From Gordius sp. MW1 (lineage: Eukaryota; Nematomorpha; Gordioida; Gordea; Gordiidae), in assembly GCA_964036665.1 (NCBI GenBank), contig OZ038531.1, positions 20,438,324-20,502,323 on the forward strand: a stretch of DNA of 64,000 nucleotides, in the 5' to 3' direction. The notes under the pieces are model-generated. The model searched no databases and was not told the origin of the DNA. It was given only the letters and a program-made list of their open reading frames with translations. A program made the position numbers and the translations under genes. Shown here one piece after another: positions 53,501 through 62,086 of this stretch; position 1 is the first letter of the stretch; each line of letters opens with the position of its first letter.

Positions 53501-55951
53501 GAAATACCACTTCCTCATCTAATCTTATTAAGACAAGCAAACTCCATTTTTTAGATAGTACACCTGGTTCAAGTTTTTTAAAATTACCATATTTATGAAT
53601 TATTTTAACTATACACAATACATTTATAGCTTTTTAATAATATATTTTGAGCTAGGGGCCGTGGCTGCATTAAAATGGGTGTTCCATCAAATTAAAATAA
53701 AAGGTAAATAAATATGATCAAAACATATAATGTATCATTAGGTTGTTTTTTTCACTACTATCAATCTCTATACAAAAAAGCTAAATCAATTGGGTTAGCC
53801 ATTGACAATAAATTCAATAACGTCATTTATAAAATGTTAAGAAGCTTTATGACATTACCTTTAAAATATGAATGACCTTCTTTTAGACATATACATGGAC
53901 TATATTGAAGGTACATGGGTCGGTGATAAAGCTAGATCTAAGTATAAAATGTGGGCAAGATTTGAAGAGGAGAATATTGCCAGAACTTATAATCACACTT
54001 AAGGGTTTTATAACAAATTAAAAATCGAATAAATACTTTATATCCAAACTTATATCAATTTATTGACTACCTTAAAGATGAAAGAGAAAATTATTTAAAT
54101 TTAAATAGAAATAATCAAGGTAAAATTATAAAGCTAAAATACAAGAAGGATTTTGATAAAGATATATGCACTAGCAAATTCCATTACAAAAACAATGAGA
54201 AGACTCCTTAATATTATTTTTACAAAATAATCTTCCTATAAATAAAAGAGACATTGCAATCATAAATGATTATTATATGCATACCAAATATTAGAACCAT
54301 AAAATCTTCATATCTGAATGCCTTTTATTAGAAATATATTCTAAAAACGTAATTTCATAGAAATAATGTTACTTTATACCAAATAGTATTTAAAATGTAT
54401 CCCTATCAAAAAACAGATGTAAATTCTGATAAATTTTGATAATTTGTGACGAAATTCGATGCTATTTCTGTGCTACTGCGACCCGTTTTCTACTACTACT
54501 ACTACTAGAGCTGTTAAAGTTAATATTCCACAGTAACTAGGTAAGTTACAGTTAATTTCAAAAAATATGTAACCAATTACATCTACAGTTACGTTTTTTT
54601 AAAAGTAACTAAATACACTTCCAGTTACTTACCTAAAGGAACTAGTTATATTAAAAGTTACCCGGGTAAATTAAAAAAAATTTAATGTACTTAATTCACA
54701 TATTAGAATAAAAGTCACAGGATAAAATATGGTGATTCAATTTCAATAAAACGTTATAATCTATAATGTCGTCTAATAAGCTTGTCCGCTTTTCACTAAA
54801 AATTAGTCCATGACTAAATAGGCTCGAGGGGCGCTGAATGGTAGGGGTACATTAAATTTATGAAAAGTTTTCTAATTTAGGAAAATAATTATATAAAGAT
54901 TTAAATATCAAATACATAATGATCAAAATTTAAGTAGGTATTCAGTTAATTCATATTAATGAAAATATTATGATACTTGTAATTAATTTTTTCTAATAGG
55001 ATTTCATCCATTTAAATAGTATTTAATATTTAAATTTGATCCGCGAAGAAAATTTAAATTTAAAGCGATGGACATAAACTAGACGTATAAATATTTTATT
55101 AAATTTAATTTATGATTTTTAAATTTCGAAAAAGTAACTGTAACTTTACGTCAATAGTTATTGAATTAATGTAACTAACTACAGTTACAGTTCCTCGAAA
55201 ATAAAAGTAACTGATTACAGTTACTTTTCCGCAGGAAGGGAACTAGTTCCAGGAACTAATTACATGTAACTAGTTACTTAACAGCTCTAACTACTACTAT
55301 TTCCGATTGATTTCACATGCCCATTATTTGTTGACCAGTGTATTTTTATTTCTTAAGCGACTCTTATGTCGGGTTTTTCTTTGCCAATTAGAAATATCAA
55401 TGCAATTAAGCAGTCTAAAAATCTTTGATTATTGATTATAAATATTGTAATCATCTTTTTTATCGTTAGAACACATATAGTATGGTAGACGATTATCCAT
55501 GTACCAAAAATTGACGTCGCGCTACAAATTTTTCATAGCTATTGAGAACAGTTTATCATGTCCGGCATACATAACGGAGAAATATTGGTACCGACTTAGC
55601 AAGCAAGGGCCCATACCAATAGTAGGTGGAACGGATAAGGAAAGTTATGAATTGTGGGCTATCCCTAATTCATATATTCACATCGACGATTTTAAAGGAC
55701 CTGCTGCTCTTGCTAAATTCTTGAAGAACTTAGGCAACTCATATGTTCGTTACAAAAAATATTTAAAGTGGTCGGAAGGTTGGAGTTGGAAATTTCCCCC
55801 ACACGACACATGGTTTAAGCTCTGCAATTTGGCAAAAGATTTTTTGGCCACGCCTCAGTTTACAGAGACTGATTATGAACTCCAAATCAAAAGGGTAAAA
55901 TTCTTAACTTGGTGGAACTCTTGTAATCCAAAGTACACTAGTGAAACATAG
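47434..55951 (+). CDS. alpha-1,3-fucosyltransferase, GT10 family
   Basis: It transfers fucose from GDP-fucose to N-acetylglucosamine on glycoprotein glycans in the Golgi lumen. Exons are 47434-47527, 47825-48454, 50491-50615 and 55481-55951. Phases agree and total 1320 nt, or 439 aa, a normal GT10 length. Residues 1-16 form a short basic cytosolic tail and 17-31 (FLGFTLIYVMILIVY) a signal anchor, giving type II topology. The stem and acceptor domain follow, with FDYIVSVDPRSDFQLPYG. The nucleotide-sugar domain has DLYGKC, YKFFIAIENSLSCPAYITEK, GPIPIVGGTD and NSYIHIDDFKGPAALAKFLK, the hallmark GT10 motifs. No stops interrupt the model, so it looks functional. The introns of 2.0 and 4.9 kb are stuffed with transposons. 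Core versus Lewis-type activity cannot be told from sequence. Confidence 0.92.
47825..48454 (+). CDS. fucosyltransferase exon 2
   Basis: The acceptor is TATCAAACACAG, with an in-frame stop just upstream excluding extension. It carries YQPSWVSYEGSPDDL, IHFWDNNHYDVFKRAMKKY and ESAAKFWAIAKHDSRLN, to DFASRKLIGG before a GTATGT donor. Confidence 0.93.
48455..49104. other. fucosyltransferase intron 2, first part
   Basis: AT-rich intron without recognisable features up to the MULE MITE. Confidence 0.5.
49114..49383. mobile_element. 270-bp MULE MITE
   Basis: Inverted ends of about 40 bp: GGTGGCCCGTCAACTTGCCG faces CGGCGAGTTGATAGGGCACC. The flanks GGGAAATAC (49105-49113) and GAGAAATAC (49384-49392) form a 9-bp duplication with one mismatch. 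The end is almost identical to the start of the MULE at 56556. Confidence 0.92.
49393..50490. other. fucosyltransferase intron 2, last part
   Basis: It contains an orphan MITE end, ATTATTGTAGACCTGTG then TTATTAATG, at 49861-49888, matching the right end of 28889-29359. Otherwise AT-rich. Confidence 0.5.
50491..50615 (+). CDS. fucosyltransferase exon 3
   Basis: The acceptor is TACGGCACAG. It reads ATISNCKANERLEYVKQLKR and HIPDMDLYGKC, the GT10 donor-domain start (family: SNC ... R..YV..L ... D.YG.C). Donor GTGATT, phase 0. Confidence 0.9.
50962..52759. mobile_element. HINE-like element, copy 4, split by a hAT
   Basis: Starts with the hairpin CAAGGGGCTTCGCCCTTG, then TTGTTATGCAATTTATGGGG at 51068. 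After the nested hAT (51553-52651) come GACGGACGGACAACG and the closing CCCACAAATTGCATGACAAT. It has no minisatellite. The hairpin sequence differs from copies 2 and 3 but the stem is preserved. Confidence 0.75.
51553..52651. mobile_element. 1.1-kb non-autonomous hAT with GAGACGAG sub-terminal repeats
   Basis: Flanked by CATAAGTC (51545-51552 and 52652-52659). Ends TAGTGATGCGG and GATCGAAACACTA. About 120 bp at each end is packed with GAGACGAG/TCTCGTCTC words in opposite orientation. The interior is AT-rich and non-coding. Inserted into the HINE-like copy 4. Confidence 0.92.
53735..54160 (+). pseudogene. MULE transposase, C-terminal remnant
   Basis: It reads GCFFHYYQSLYKKAKSIGLA, then MLRSFMTLPLKYE, YIEGTWVGDKARSKYKMWAR, ARTYNHT, and YPNLYQFIDYLKDERENYL. 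This is the order seen in FLYWCH/MULE transposases: CxFHF after the catalytic domain, then an ALAFVP-like stretch, a YF..T.IG segment, a RTNNxxEGWH-like segment, and HPN...FI..L. At least four stops or frame changes. The catalytic part itself is not recognisable upstream. Confidence 0.8.
54506..55289. mobile_element. 784-bp hAT MITE with AGTTAC sub-terminal repeats
   Basis: Ends TAGAGCTGTTAA and TTAACAGCTCTA, flanked by ACTACTAC (54498-54505 and 55290-55297). The duplication lies in a TAC microsatellite, so its length is ambiguous. Both ends are filled with GTAACT/AGTTAC words. Nested in the MULE-coding element. Confidence 0.88.
55481..55951 (+). CDS. fucosyltransferase last exon, catalytic GT10 domain
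   Basis: The acceptor is ACACATATAG; an upstream in-frame TAG excludes the alternative acceptor 11 nt earlier. It carries ENSLSCPAYITEKYWYRL, PIPIVGGTDKESYELWAIP, SYIHIDDFKG and a tail with CNLAKDFLATPQF, ending at TAG 55949-55951. Confidence 0.95.
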   Translation, partial: YGRRLSMYQKLTSRYKFFIAIENSLSCPAYITEKYWYRLSKQGPIPIVGGTDKESYELWAIPNSYIHIDDFKGPAALAKFLKNLGNSYVRYKKYLKWSEGWSWKFPPHDTWFKLCNLAKDFLATPQFTETDYELQIKRVKFLTWWNSCNPKYTSET

Positions 55952-56299
55952 TACTTAGCCTGAATGACTAAATGCAAATGTCCTTGCATCACTGGGATGT
56001 TAATTTATAACTTTTTATTAATGTAATTAAAGCTCACTAATAAAACTTACAACTTCAATTTAAATATAAAACGGTATTAAAATGTGTGAAATACTTCGCA
56101 ATTTTTTAGGAAAGTCTCTAGACCCATCACTTTTCTGAGCATTTTGGCGTTTTAAAACATGAGTACTACATTCCATATATTTCAATTAACTATAAAAATA
56201 ACTATAATTTTAGGGCGATATTTCTTAAAAAATTTCTAGTATATATTTGGGACATAATCTGGGGTTTTACTTAAAGAATTGTTTACTTTTTGAATGTAA
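55952..56299. other. fucosyltransferase 3' flank
   Basis: Presumed 3' UTR, with a possible polyadenylation signal AATAAA at 56038-56043. Nothing else seen. Confidence 0.5.
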
Positions 56300-56307
56300 A
56301 AGATTTG

Positions 56308-56539
56308 GGGAACCGGTCAAAGGAGCACAGAAATAGGAGCGAAACTCGATGATTGCTCAGGATGAATTTAACATATTGTCTTAGCACAAAATATTTTATA
56401 TTAACATGTCCTAGTGAAATCATAACAAGTAAATATATGGGTTAGGGTAAGTGTTAGGGCTAGGGTAAGGGTTAGGGTTATAATAACAAAGTGTGCTCCT
56501 TTCCTGATGAGCTCTGATGAGCTCCTTTGACCCCCACTC
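56308..56539. mobile_element. 232-bp MITE with telomere-like core
   Basis: Ends GGGAACCGGTCAAAGGAGC and GAGCTCCTTTGACCCCC, flanked by the 8-bp duplication AAGATTTG (56300-56307 and 56540-56547). The core holds several TTAGGG-like units (56439-56482). Confidence 0.8.
56439..56482 (+). repeat. degenerate TTAGGG telomere-like repeats
   Basis: Six or seven imperfect units such as GGGTTAGGGTAAG and AGGGTTAGGGTT, inside the 56308-56539 MITE. Confidence 0.85.
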
Positions 56540-56555
56540 AAGATTTGTTATAAAA

Positions 56556-57260
56556 GGTGCCCTATCAACTCGCCGAAAACCATCTCGCCAAATTTACCCT
56601 GGGACATTTTGTGTAGGTTGAATTTATCACGTGGCTATAAAATAGTTTATTGGTTGATTTAAGGCGCCATTTTTATAGTTATAAGAGTAACTTGGAAGAA
56701 ATAGGTAATATTAATCAATTTTGTTATGCTACATAAACTTAGAAATTATCCTTTCACAGAGAGGAAAAGCTATATATAAAAATAGATTTTTATATCATAT
56801 TGATAAATTAGGCAGTAAGGTTTATTTAAAATGTCACTGAAGAAACTGCAATGGAAGACTTATTTTTCAAGAGAATCAATTTTATGTAAAAAAATCATAA
56901 TCATGAAGATGACAGGGGTGATTATCTAGAAAAATAAACTAAGGAATTTTAAAAAAAAAAAGAGGCAAAAGCTACTATAGCCCAAGCACCAAAATATATT
57001 TATCAATCCATTTTACAAAAAATAGTTGAAGACACTCCAGATATTTTTATATATACTCAGGCCTTACCTAAATATTCCTCTGTTAAACAACTCATAAGAC
57101 ACTACCAGACCAAATGTATACTTAAGAATCCTAAATTTGAGGAAGAGCTAAATTTGCCAGAAGAGTATAAAACTATAGATGAGGAGACATTTTTATTAGC
57201 TTATTATGAAAACAAAATTTTAATTTTTTTAACTTATAAAATAGTTTAATGGGATTCTGA
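56556..57260 (+). mobile_element. 5' part of a MULE with transposase start
   Basis: The end GGTGCCCTATCAACTCGCCG and the next 35 bp match the inverted end of MITE 49114-49383 almost base for base. From about 56,960 the plus strand reads AKATIAQAPKYIYQSILQKI, LPKYSSVKQLIRHYQTKC and EELNLPEEYKTIDEETFLLA. This is the N-terminal region of FLYWCH/MULE transposases (family: P.Q......LP....L.R.IRR.R......P..L.EL.IP..Y..T..G..FLL). Interrupted by stops. No 3' end found. Confidence 0.8.
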
Positions 57261-57840
57261 AAAAGTTATCAAAAGGCTGTCCATTCTTCCTCTATTAAAC
57301 AGATTCCACATTATTATTGTAATAAATGATTATACAATGTTATTACCTAAACATATTTATATAAAACAACACGGCATTAACACGTGACAATGTAATGAAT
57401 TGCGCATTATTGGGATCTTATGACATATTTGAATAAACTATAACTTCGGACTTTCAAGCGTTGTAACAATTATCTTATATGTTTACCATATATATGAATT
57501 TATAATCAATAAAACATGATGTAGAAATATATGTGAATTGCTTAATAATAATAACAACAAATATAATCAATTAGTTTATAACTTCATCTATTGGTTTCAA
57601 ACATTTACATACTCTATATCTATTCATGCGAACAAATGATTTAAATAAAAACACAAGAGTAAGGATATCTAATTTATTGTTTTCACAGCAATTATTTTTT
57701 TAATATTTTTTCCTTTTGACGATTAGGGTTTACTGAATGAGCATATGATATATTTACTGTAGGACTAGATGTTGAGTGAGTATATAACCATAAAATGTGA
57801 ATGTCATGAATTCTCTTTTGAAATTTAGGATTTGTTAAAG
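57261..57840. other. AT-rich stretch, no gene seen
   Basis: Possibly decayed MULE sequence. Nothing recognised. Confidence 0.4.
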
Positions 57841-58531
57841 TCAGGTTGTGATATTCTTCTTCTTCTTCATCGTTTTAAAGGCCGTTTTCCAGGATCTTCT
57901 GGGTTAGCCTTTTTCCCCCTAATGCATTTCCTCCATTTTATCCGATCATGCGAATCCTGTTTTGTCAGACCCATTGCTTCCATGTCGGTAGCTAGAACAG
58001 AGGCCCATGTTGATTTCGGCCTCCCGCGCGGTTTCTTTCCAGATACCTCCAGGGAAGTACATCTCTTCACCCAGTCGTCGTCATTCTTTTGCTCCACATG
58101 TCCAAACCATCTTAGCCTGTTTTTCCGGATGACCTCGTTGATTGGCTCGATCCCGGTTCTTTCTCTGAGTCTATTGCTTGTTATGTTATTCTTTCCCATA
58201 GCGACACGTTTGACATCCATCTTATCATGCGCCATTCTGTGCTTTGCAATTTGGCTTTATGTATCGACATTAATGGCCACGTTTCGCTTCCATATACAAG
58301 ACAACATCTAATACATGCCGCGTAGACTTTACCCATTAAAGTGAGTGAAACACCTTTTGGTCAAAAGAGGGGCCATCTCTCTAAACTTCTTCCAGGCTTG
58401 TCGTATCCTTGCTGTAACTGCCGAGTCAACATTCCCATCTGCACTTAAAGAGTTCTTAAGATAGGTAAAGGTGTTAACTTTTCCTAGCGTCTCCCCATTA
58501 CCGATGTTAAAGTCGGTCAGGTTGTGATATT
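57841..58531 (-). mobile_element. 5'-truncated RTE-like LINE with 15-bp duplication
   Basis: The duplication TCAGGTTGTGATATT lies at 57841-57855 and 58517-58531. Between them the minus strand codes for a LINE C-terminal segment, YGSETWPLMSIHKAKLQS-like and then RLRWFGHVEQKNDDDWVKR and KPRGRPKSTWASV (57867-58235 open). The 3' end has a GATGAAGAAGAAG tail like the main LINE. A classic truncated target-primed insertion. The upstream part has one frame change near 58,236. Confidence 0.92.
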
Positions 58532-59109
58532 AAAGTTTAATAATGCACAAGTCTTTTAAAAAATAAATATGATATCTTTTCTTAAAGATTAAAGGATCCA
58601 TGGCAAATTGTTTAATGTAAAACATTTAGTTTTTTATTCATATCAATATACAAAAATCTAAAAAATATTAAATTTTATAATATAAAGGACAATGCTTTGT
58701 TTAAGACAGGGTTTCTTTCAGGGGGTACCCCGGGGGGTATTACCTCCCCCCCCCATGCAAACTCAAGTTCCATCATGAAGTCATAAATTATATTAATAGG
58801 CTAAAATTGAAATTTAATAATTATTTTAATTTGTCAATAAAAAAAATATAAAATTGGCGAAATTAGATTTTTTTACAAATCAGGTGGAAATCATTCATAG
58901 ACATCATTTCTTAACATCTGTGAACCCTAATTTACAATCTTGAAAGTTACAAATTATCTTTAATTAAAAAATATCATTAGGTAAATAAACATAAATAAAT
59001 TAGAATTATTAAATCACTATCTTATTTATAAACTTAAAAAGAATTATTATTAATAATAGATTCTATTGTTTGTTTTTTATTGATATAATATGCTTATTTT
59101 GAATTGCAG
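58532..59109. other. AT-rich stretch, no gene seen
   Basis: Contains a GGGGGTACCCCGGGGGG palindromic run at 58721-58737. No gene. Confidence 0.5.
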
Positions 59110-59179
59110 ATGTCTGGTAAATATAAAAGTTCTCTTTTACACTACTTTAGTAAAAAGGAAAAGCCTAATAAAAAAGATG
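59110..59179 (+). CDS. possible first exon of a hAT-like zinc-finger protein
   Basis: ATG then MSGKYKSSLLHYFSKKEKPN, followed by a GTAAAT donor-like site. The TLLxYFSKK opening is seen in some hAT-derived and ZMYM6-like proteins. Too short to be sure, and no downstream exon was found before the foldback element. Confidence 0.25.
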
Positions 59180-59232
59180 GTAAATATGATTTAATTTGCA
59201 ATAATTTTAATTATGTATGGGTATTTGTGTTT

Positions 59233-62086
59233 AGTGTTGTTAATCTGCTCGAATGGGTTGTGCTGGTATAGTGCTAAACCTGGTAATAGGCACATATCTC
59301 CTACCATTACCATCATTATTAAGCAGCACATGCTGCTTAATAACCCGGTTACTAGCTAGCATGGCAGATTAAAGTTGCCATGGTTGCTTGGTTGGGAGAG
59401 ATGTAAGTAACCGGGCATTTGGCAGATTGGATTGATATAACCGTGGTATTGAGCAGGCTTGTTTTAAACTAAACATGGTTTTTAGCTAATTTAATTTTAG
59501 CTTACTATTAGAGTTGGTAGCTGCCATATAATGCTAATCAATATTTTTCAATCATTTATTAATACAAAAACGGTTATTAAAAAACTTAAATAAATTATAA
59601 ATTTGTCCCGTTATTTTGCCCCCCCCCCTAATTTTTTATCCTCTTTCTCACCAGGGGGAGGGGGGGGGGGGGTGTTTTGCCCCCCCCCCCTTATTTTTTA
59701 TCCTCTTTCTCACCAGGGGGGGGGGGGGGTGTTTTGCCCCCCCTAATTTTTTAACCTCTTTCTTACCAGGGGGGGGGGGTGTTTTGCCCCCGCCCCTTAT
59801 TTTTTATCCTCTTTTTGACCAGAGGGGAGGGGGGGGGGGTGTTTTGCCCCCCCCCTCTTATTTTTTACGCTTTTTCTCACCAGGGGGGAGGGGGGGGGGG
59901 GGGGGTGTTTTCCCCCCCCTCTCTTATTTTTTATCCTCTTTCTGACCAGAGGGCACCTTATTTTTTACGCTTTTTCTCGCCAGGGGGGAGGGGGGGGGGC
60001 ATGCCCCCCCCTTCTTTTTTATCCTCTTTCTCACCAGGGGGGAAGGGGGGGGGAGTGTTTTGCCCCCCCCCCCTGTTTTTTAACCTCTTTCTTACCAGGG
60101 GGCCTTCTCTGATTTTTACCCTCATTCTTAACCGGGGGTAGGAGAGGGGGGTCATTTGCCCCCCCCCCGATTTTTTACAACTTAGATGCGTGATAATTGC
60201 CCTAATAATTATCAATTTTCTAGCTAATTAAATTTTTTAAACGTTAATCTAGTGGTAAAAAATTATCTAAAACACAAATTATATTTTGTTAACTTAGATG
60301 AGTGACAATTGTTATAATTGTCAATTTTCTCCTCTGGTGAGAAAGAGCGTAAAAAATAAGGGGGGGGGGAGGGCAAAACACCCCCCCCTCCCCCCTGGTG
60401 AGAAAGAGGATAAAAAATAGGGGAAGGGAGCAAAACAAACCCCCCCCTCCCCTCTGGTCAAAAAGAGGATAAAAAATTAGGGGGGGGGAAACACCCCCCC
60501 CCCTCCCCTCTGGTCAAATAGAGGATAAAAAATAAGGGGAGAGCAAAACACCCCCCCCCCCCTCCCCTCTGGTCGAAAAGAGGATAAAAATAAGGGGGGT
60601 GGCAAAACCCCCCCCCCCCCTGGTGAGAAAGAGGATAAAAAAAGGGGGGGGGGGCAAAACACCCCCCCCCCCCTGGTGAGAAAGAGGATAAAAAATAGGG
60701 GGGGGGGGCAAAACACCCCCCCCCCCCCCGGTGAGAAAGAGGATCAAAACTAAGGGGGGGGGCAAAACACCCCCCTCCCCTCTGGTCAAAAACAGGATAA
60801 AAAATAAGGGGAGGGGGCAAAACACCCCCCCCCCCCCTCCCCCCTGGTGAGAAAGAGGATAAAAAATAAGAGGGGGGGGGCAAAACACCCCCCCCCCCCT
60901 CCCCTCTGGTCAAAAAGAGGATAAAAAATAAGGGGAGGGCAAAACACCCCCCCTGGTGAGAAAGAGGATAAAAAATAGGGGGCCCCCCTCCCCTCTGGTC
61001 AAAAAGAGGATAAAAAATAAGGGGGGTGGCAAAACACCCCCCCCCCCTGGTGAAAAAGAGGATAAAAAAAGGGGGGGCAAAACACCCCCCCCCCCCCCCT
61101 GGTGAGAAAGAGGATAAAAAATAAGGGGGGGGGAGGGCAAAACCCCCCCCCCCCCCTCTGGTCAAAAAGAGGATAAAAAATAAGGGTGGGGGCAAAACAC
61201 CCCCCCCTCCCCTCTGGTCAAAAAGAGGATAAAAAATCAGGGGGGGGCAAAACACCCCCCCCCCTGGTGAGAAAGAGGATAAAAAAATAGGAGGGGGGCA
61301 AAACACCCCCCCCCCTCCCCTCTGGTCAAAAAGAGGATAAAAAATAAGGGGGGGGGCAAAACACCCCCCCCCTCCCCTCTGGTCAAAAAGAGGATAAAAA
61401 ATAAGGGGGGGGGGGGGGCAAAACACCCCCCCCCCCTCCTTCTGGTGAGAAAGAGGATAAAAAATAGGGGATAAAAAATCAGGGGGGGAGCAAAACACCC
61501 CCCCCCCCTGGTGAGAAAGAGGATAAAAAATAAGGTGGGGGGCAAAACACCCCCCCCCCCCCTCCCCTCTGGTCAAAAAGAGGATAAAAAATAAGGGGGT
61601 GGGGCAAAACACCCCCCCCCCCCTCTTCTCTGGTCAGAAAGAGGACAAAAAATCAGGAGGGGGGCAAAACACCCCCCCCCCCTCCCCCCTGGTGAGGAAG
61701 AGGATAAAAAATTAGGGGGGGGGGCAAAATAACTCGACAAATTTATAATATATTTTAATTTTTTAGCACCATTTTTGTATTAATAAATTATTGAAAAATA
61801 TTGATTAGCATTATATGGCAGCTACCAACTCTAATAGTAAGCTAAACATAAATTTGCTAAAAACCATGTTTAGTTTGAAACAAGCCTGCTCGATACCACG
61901 GTTGATATCAAACCAATCTGCCAAATGCCCGGTTACTTACATCTCTCCCAACCAAGCAACCATGGTTGCCAGTGATAGCAACCGGGTTATTAAGCAGCAT
62001 GGTGCTGGTTATGATGATGGTAATGGGCGAGATGTATGCTACTACCATAGGTTATGGTAGTAGCATTTTGGCATTTTAACAACACT
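59233..62086. mobile_element. foldback element with G-tract minisatellite arms
   Basis: Terminal inverted repeats of about 370 bp start AGTGTTGTTAA (59233) and end TTAACAACACT (62086). Inside them are tandem arrays in opposite orientation: about 10 units at 59612-60165 and about 25 at 60333-61733, around a 167-bp centre. The unit is about 55 bp: GGTGAGAAAGAGGATAAAAA, a G-run, CAAAACA, then a C-run, with a GGTCAAAAAGAGG variant. The flanks share ATTTGTG (59223-59229, 62087-62093), with three extra bases on the left. Drosophila FB elements have a similar tandem-arm plan. No transposase inside. Confidence 0.88.

Larger units (their letters stand above)
52982..55341. mobile_element. MULE-coding element with foldback-MITE ends
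   Basis: The left part (ATCAACCAGCAAACTG and CCTATACGTCAAGTTTTT near 53080) and the right end (CATTATTTGTTGACCAGTG) match the ends of the foldback MITE 23653-24516. Inside is the C-terminal half of a MULE transposase, and a hAT MITE has inserted near the right end. The target duplication is unclear. It could be the decayed autonomous parent of the foldback family, or a MULE nested in a MITE. Lies in fucosyltransferase intron 3. Confidence 0.55.

Noticed and set aside
53000-55341. A clean target-site duplication for the MULE-coding element
   Set aside because: The left end is too decayed to place, and the flanks do not match convincingly at 3, 8 or 9 bp.
60458-61612. A 384-codon open frame of proline/glycine/phenylalanine repeats
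   Set aside because: It is the translation of the G-run/C-run minisatellite; all overlapping frames are open for the same reason, and no start context or domain supports it.
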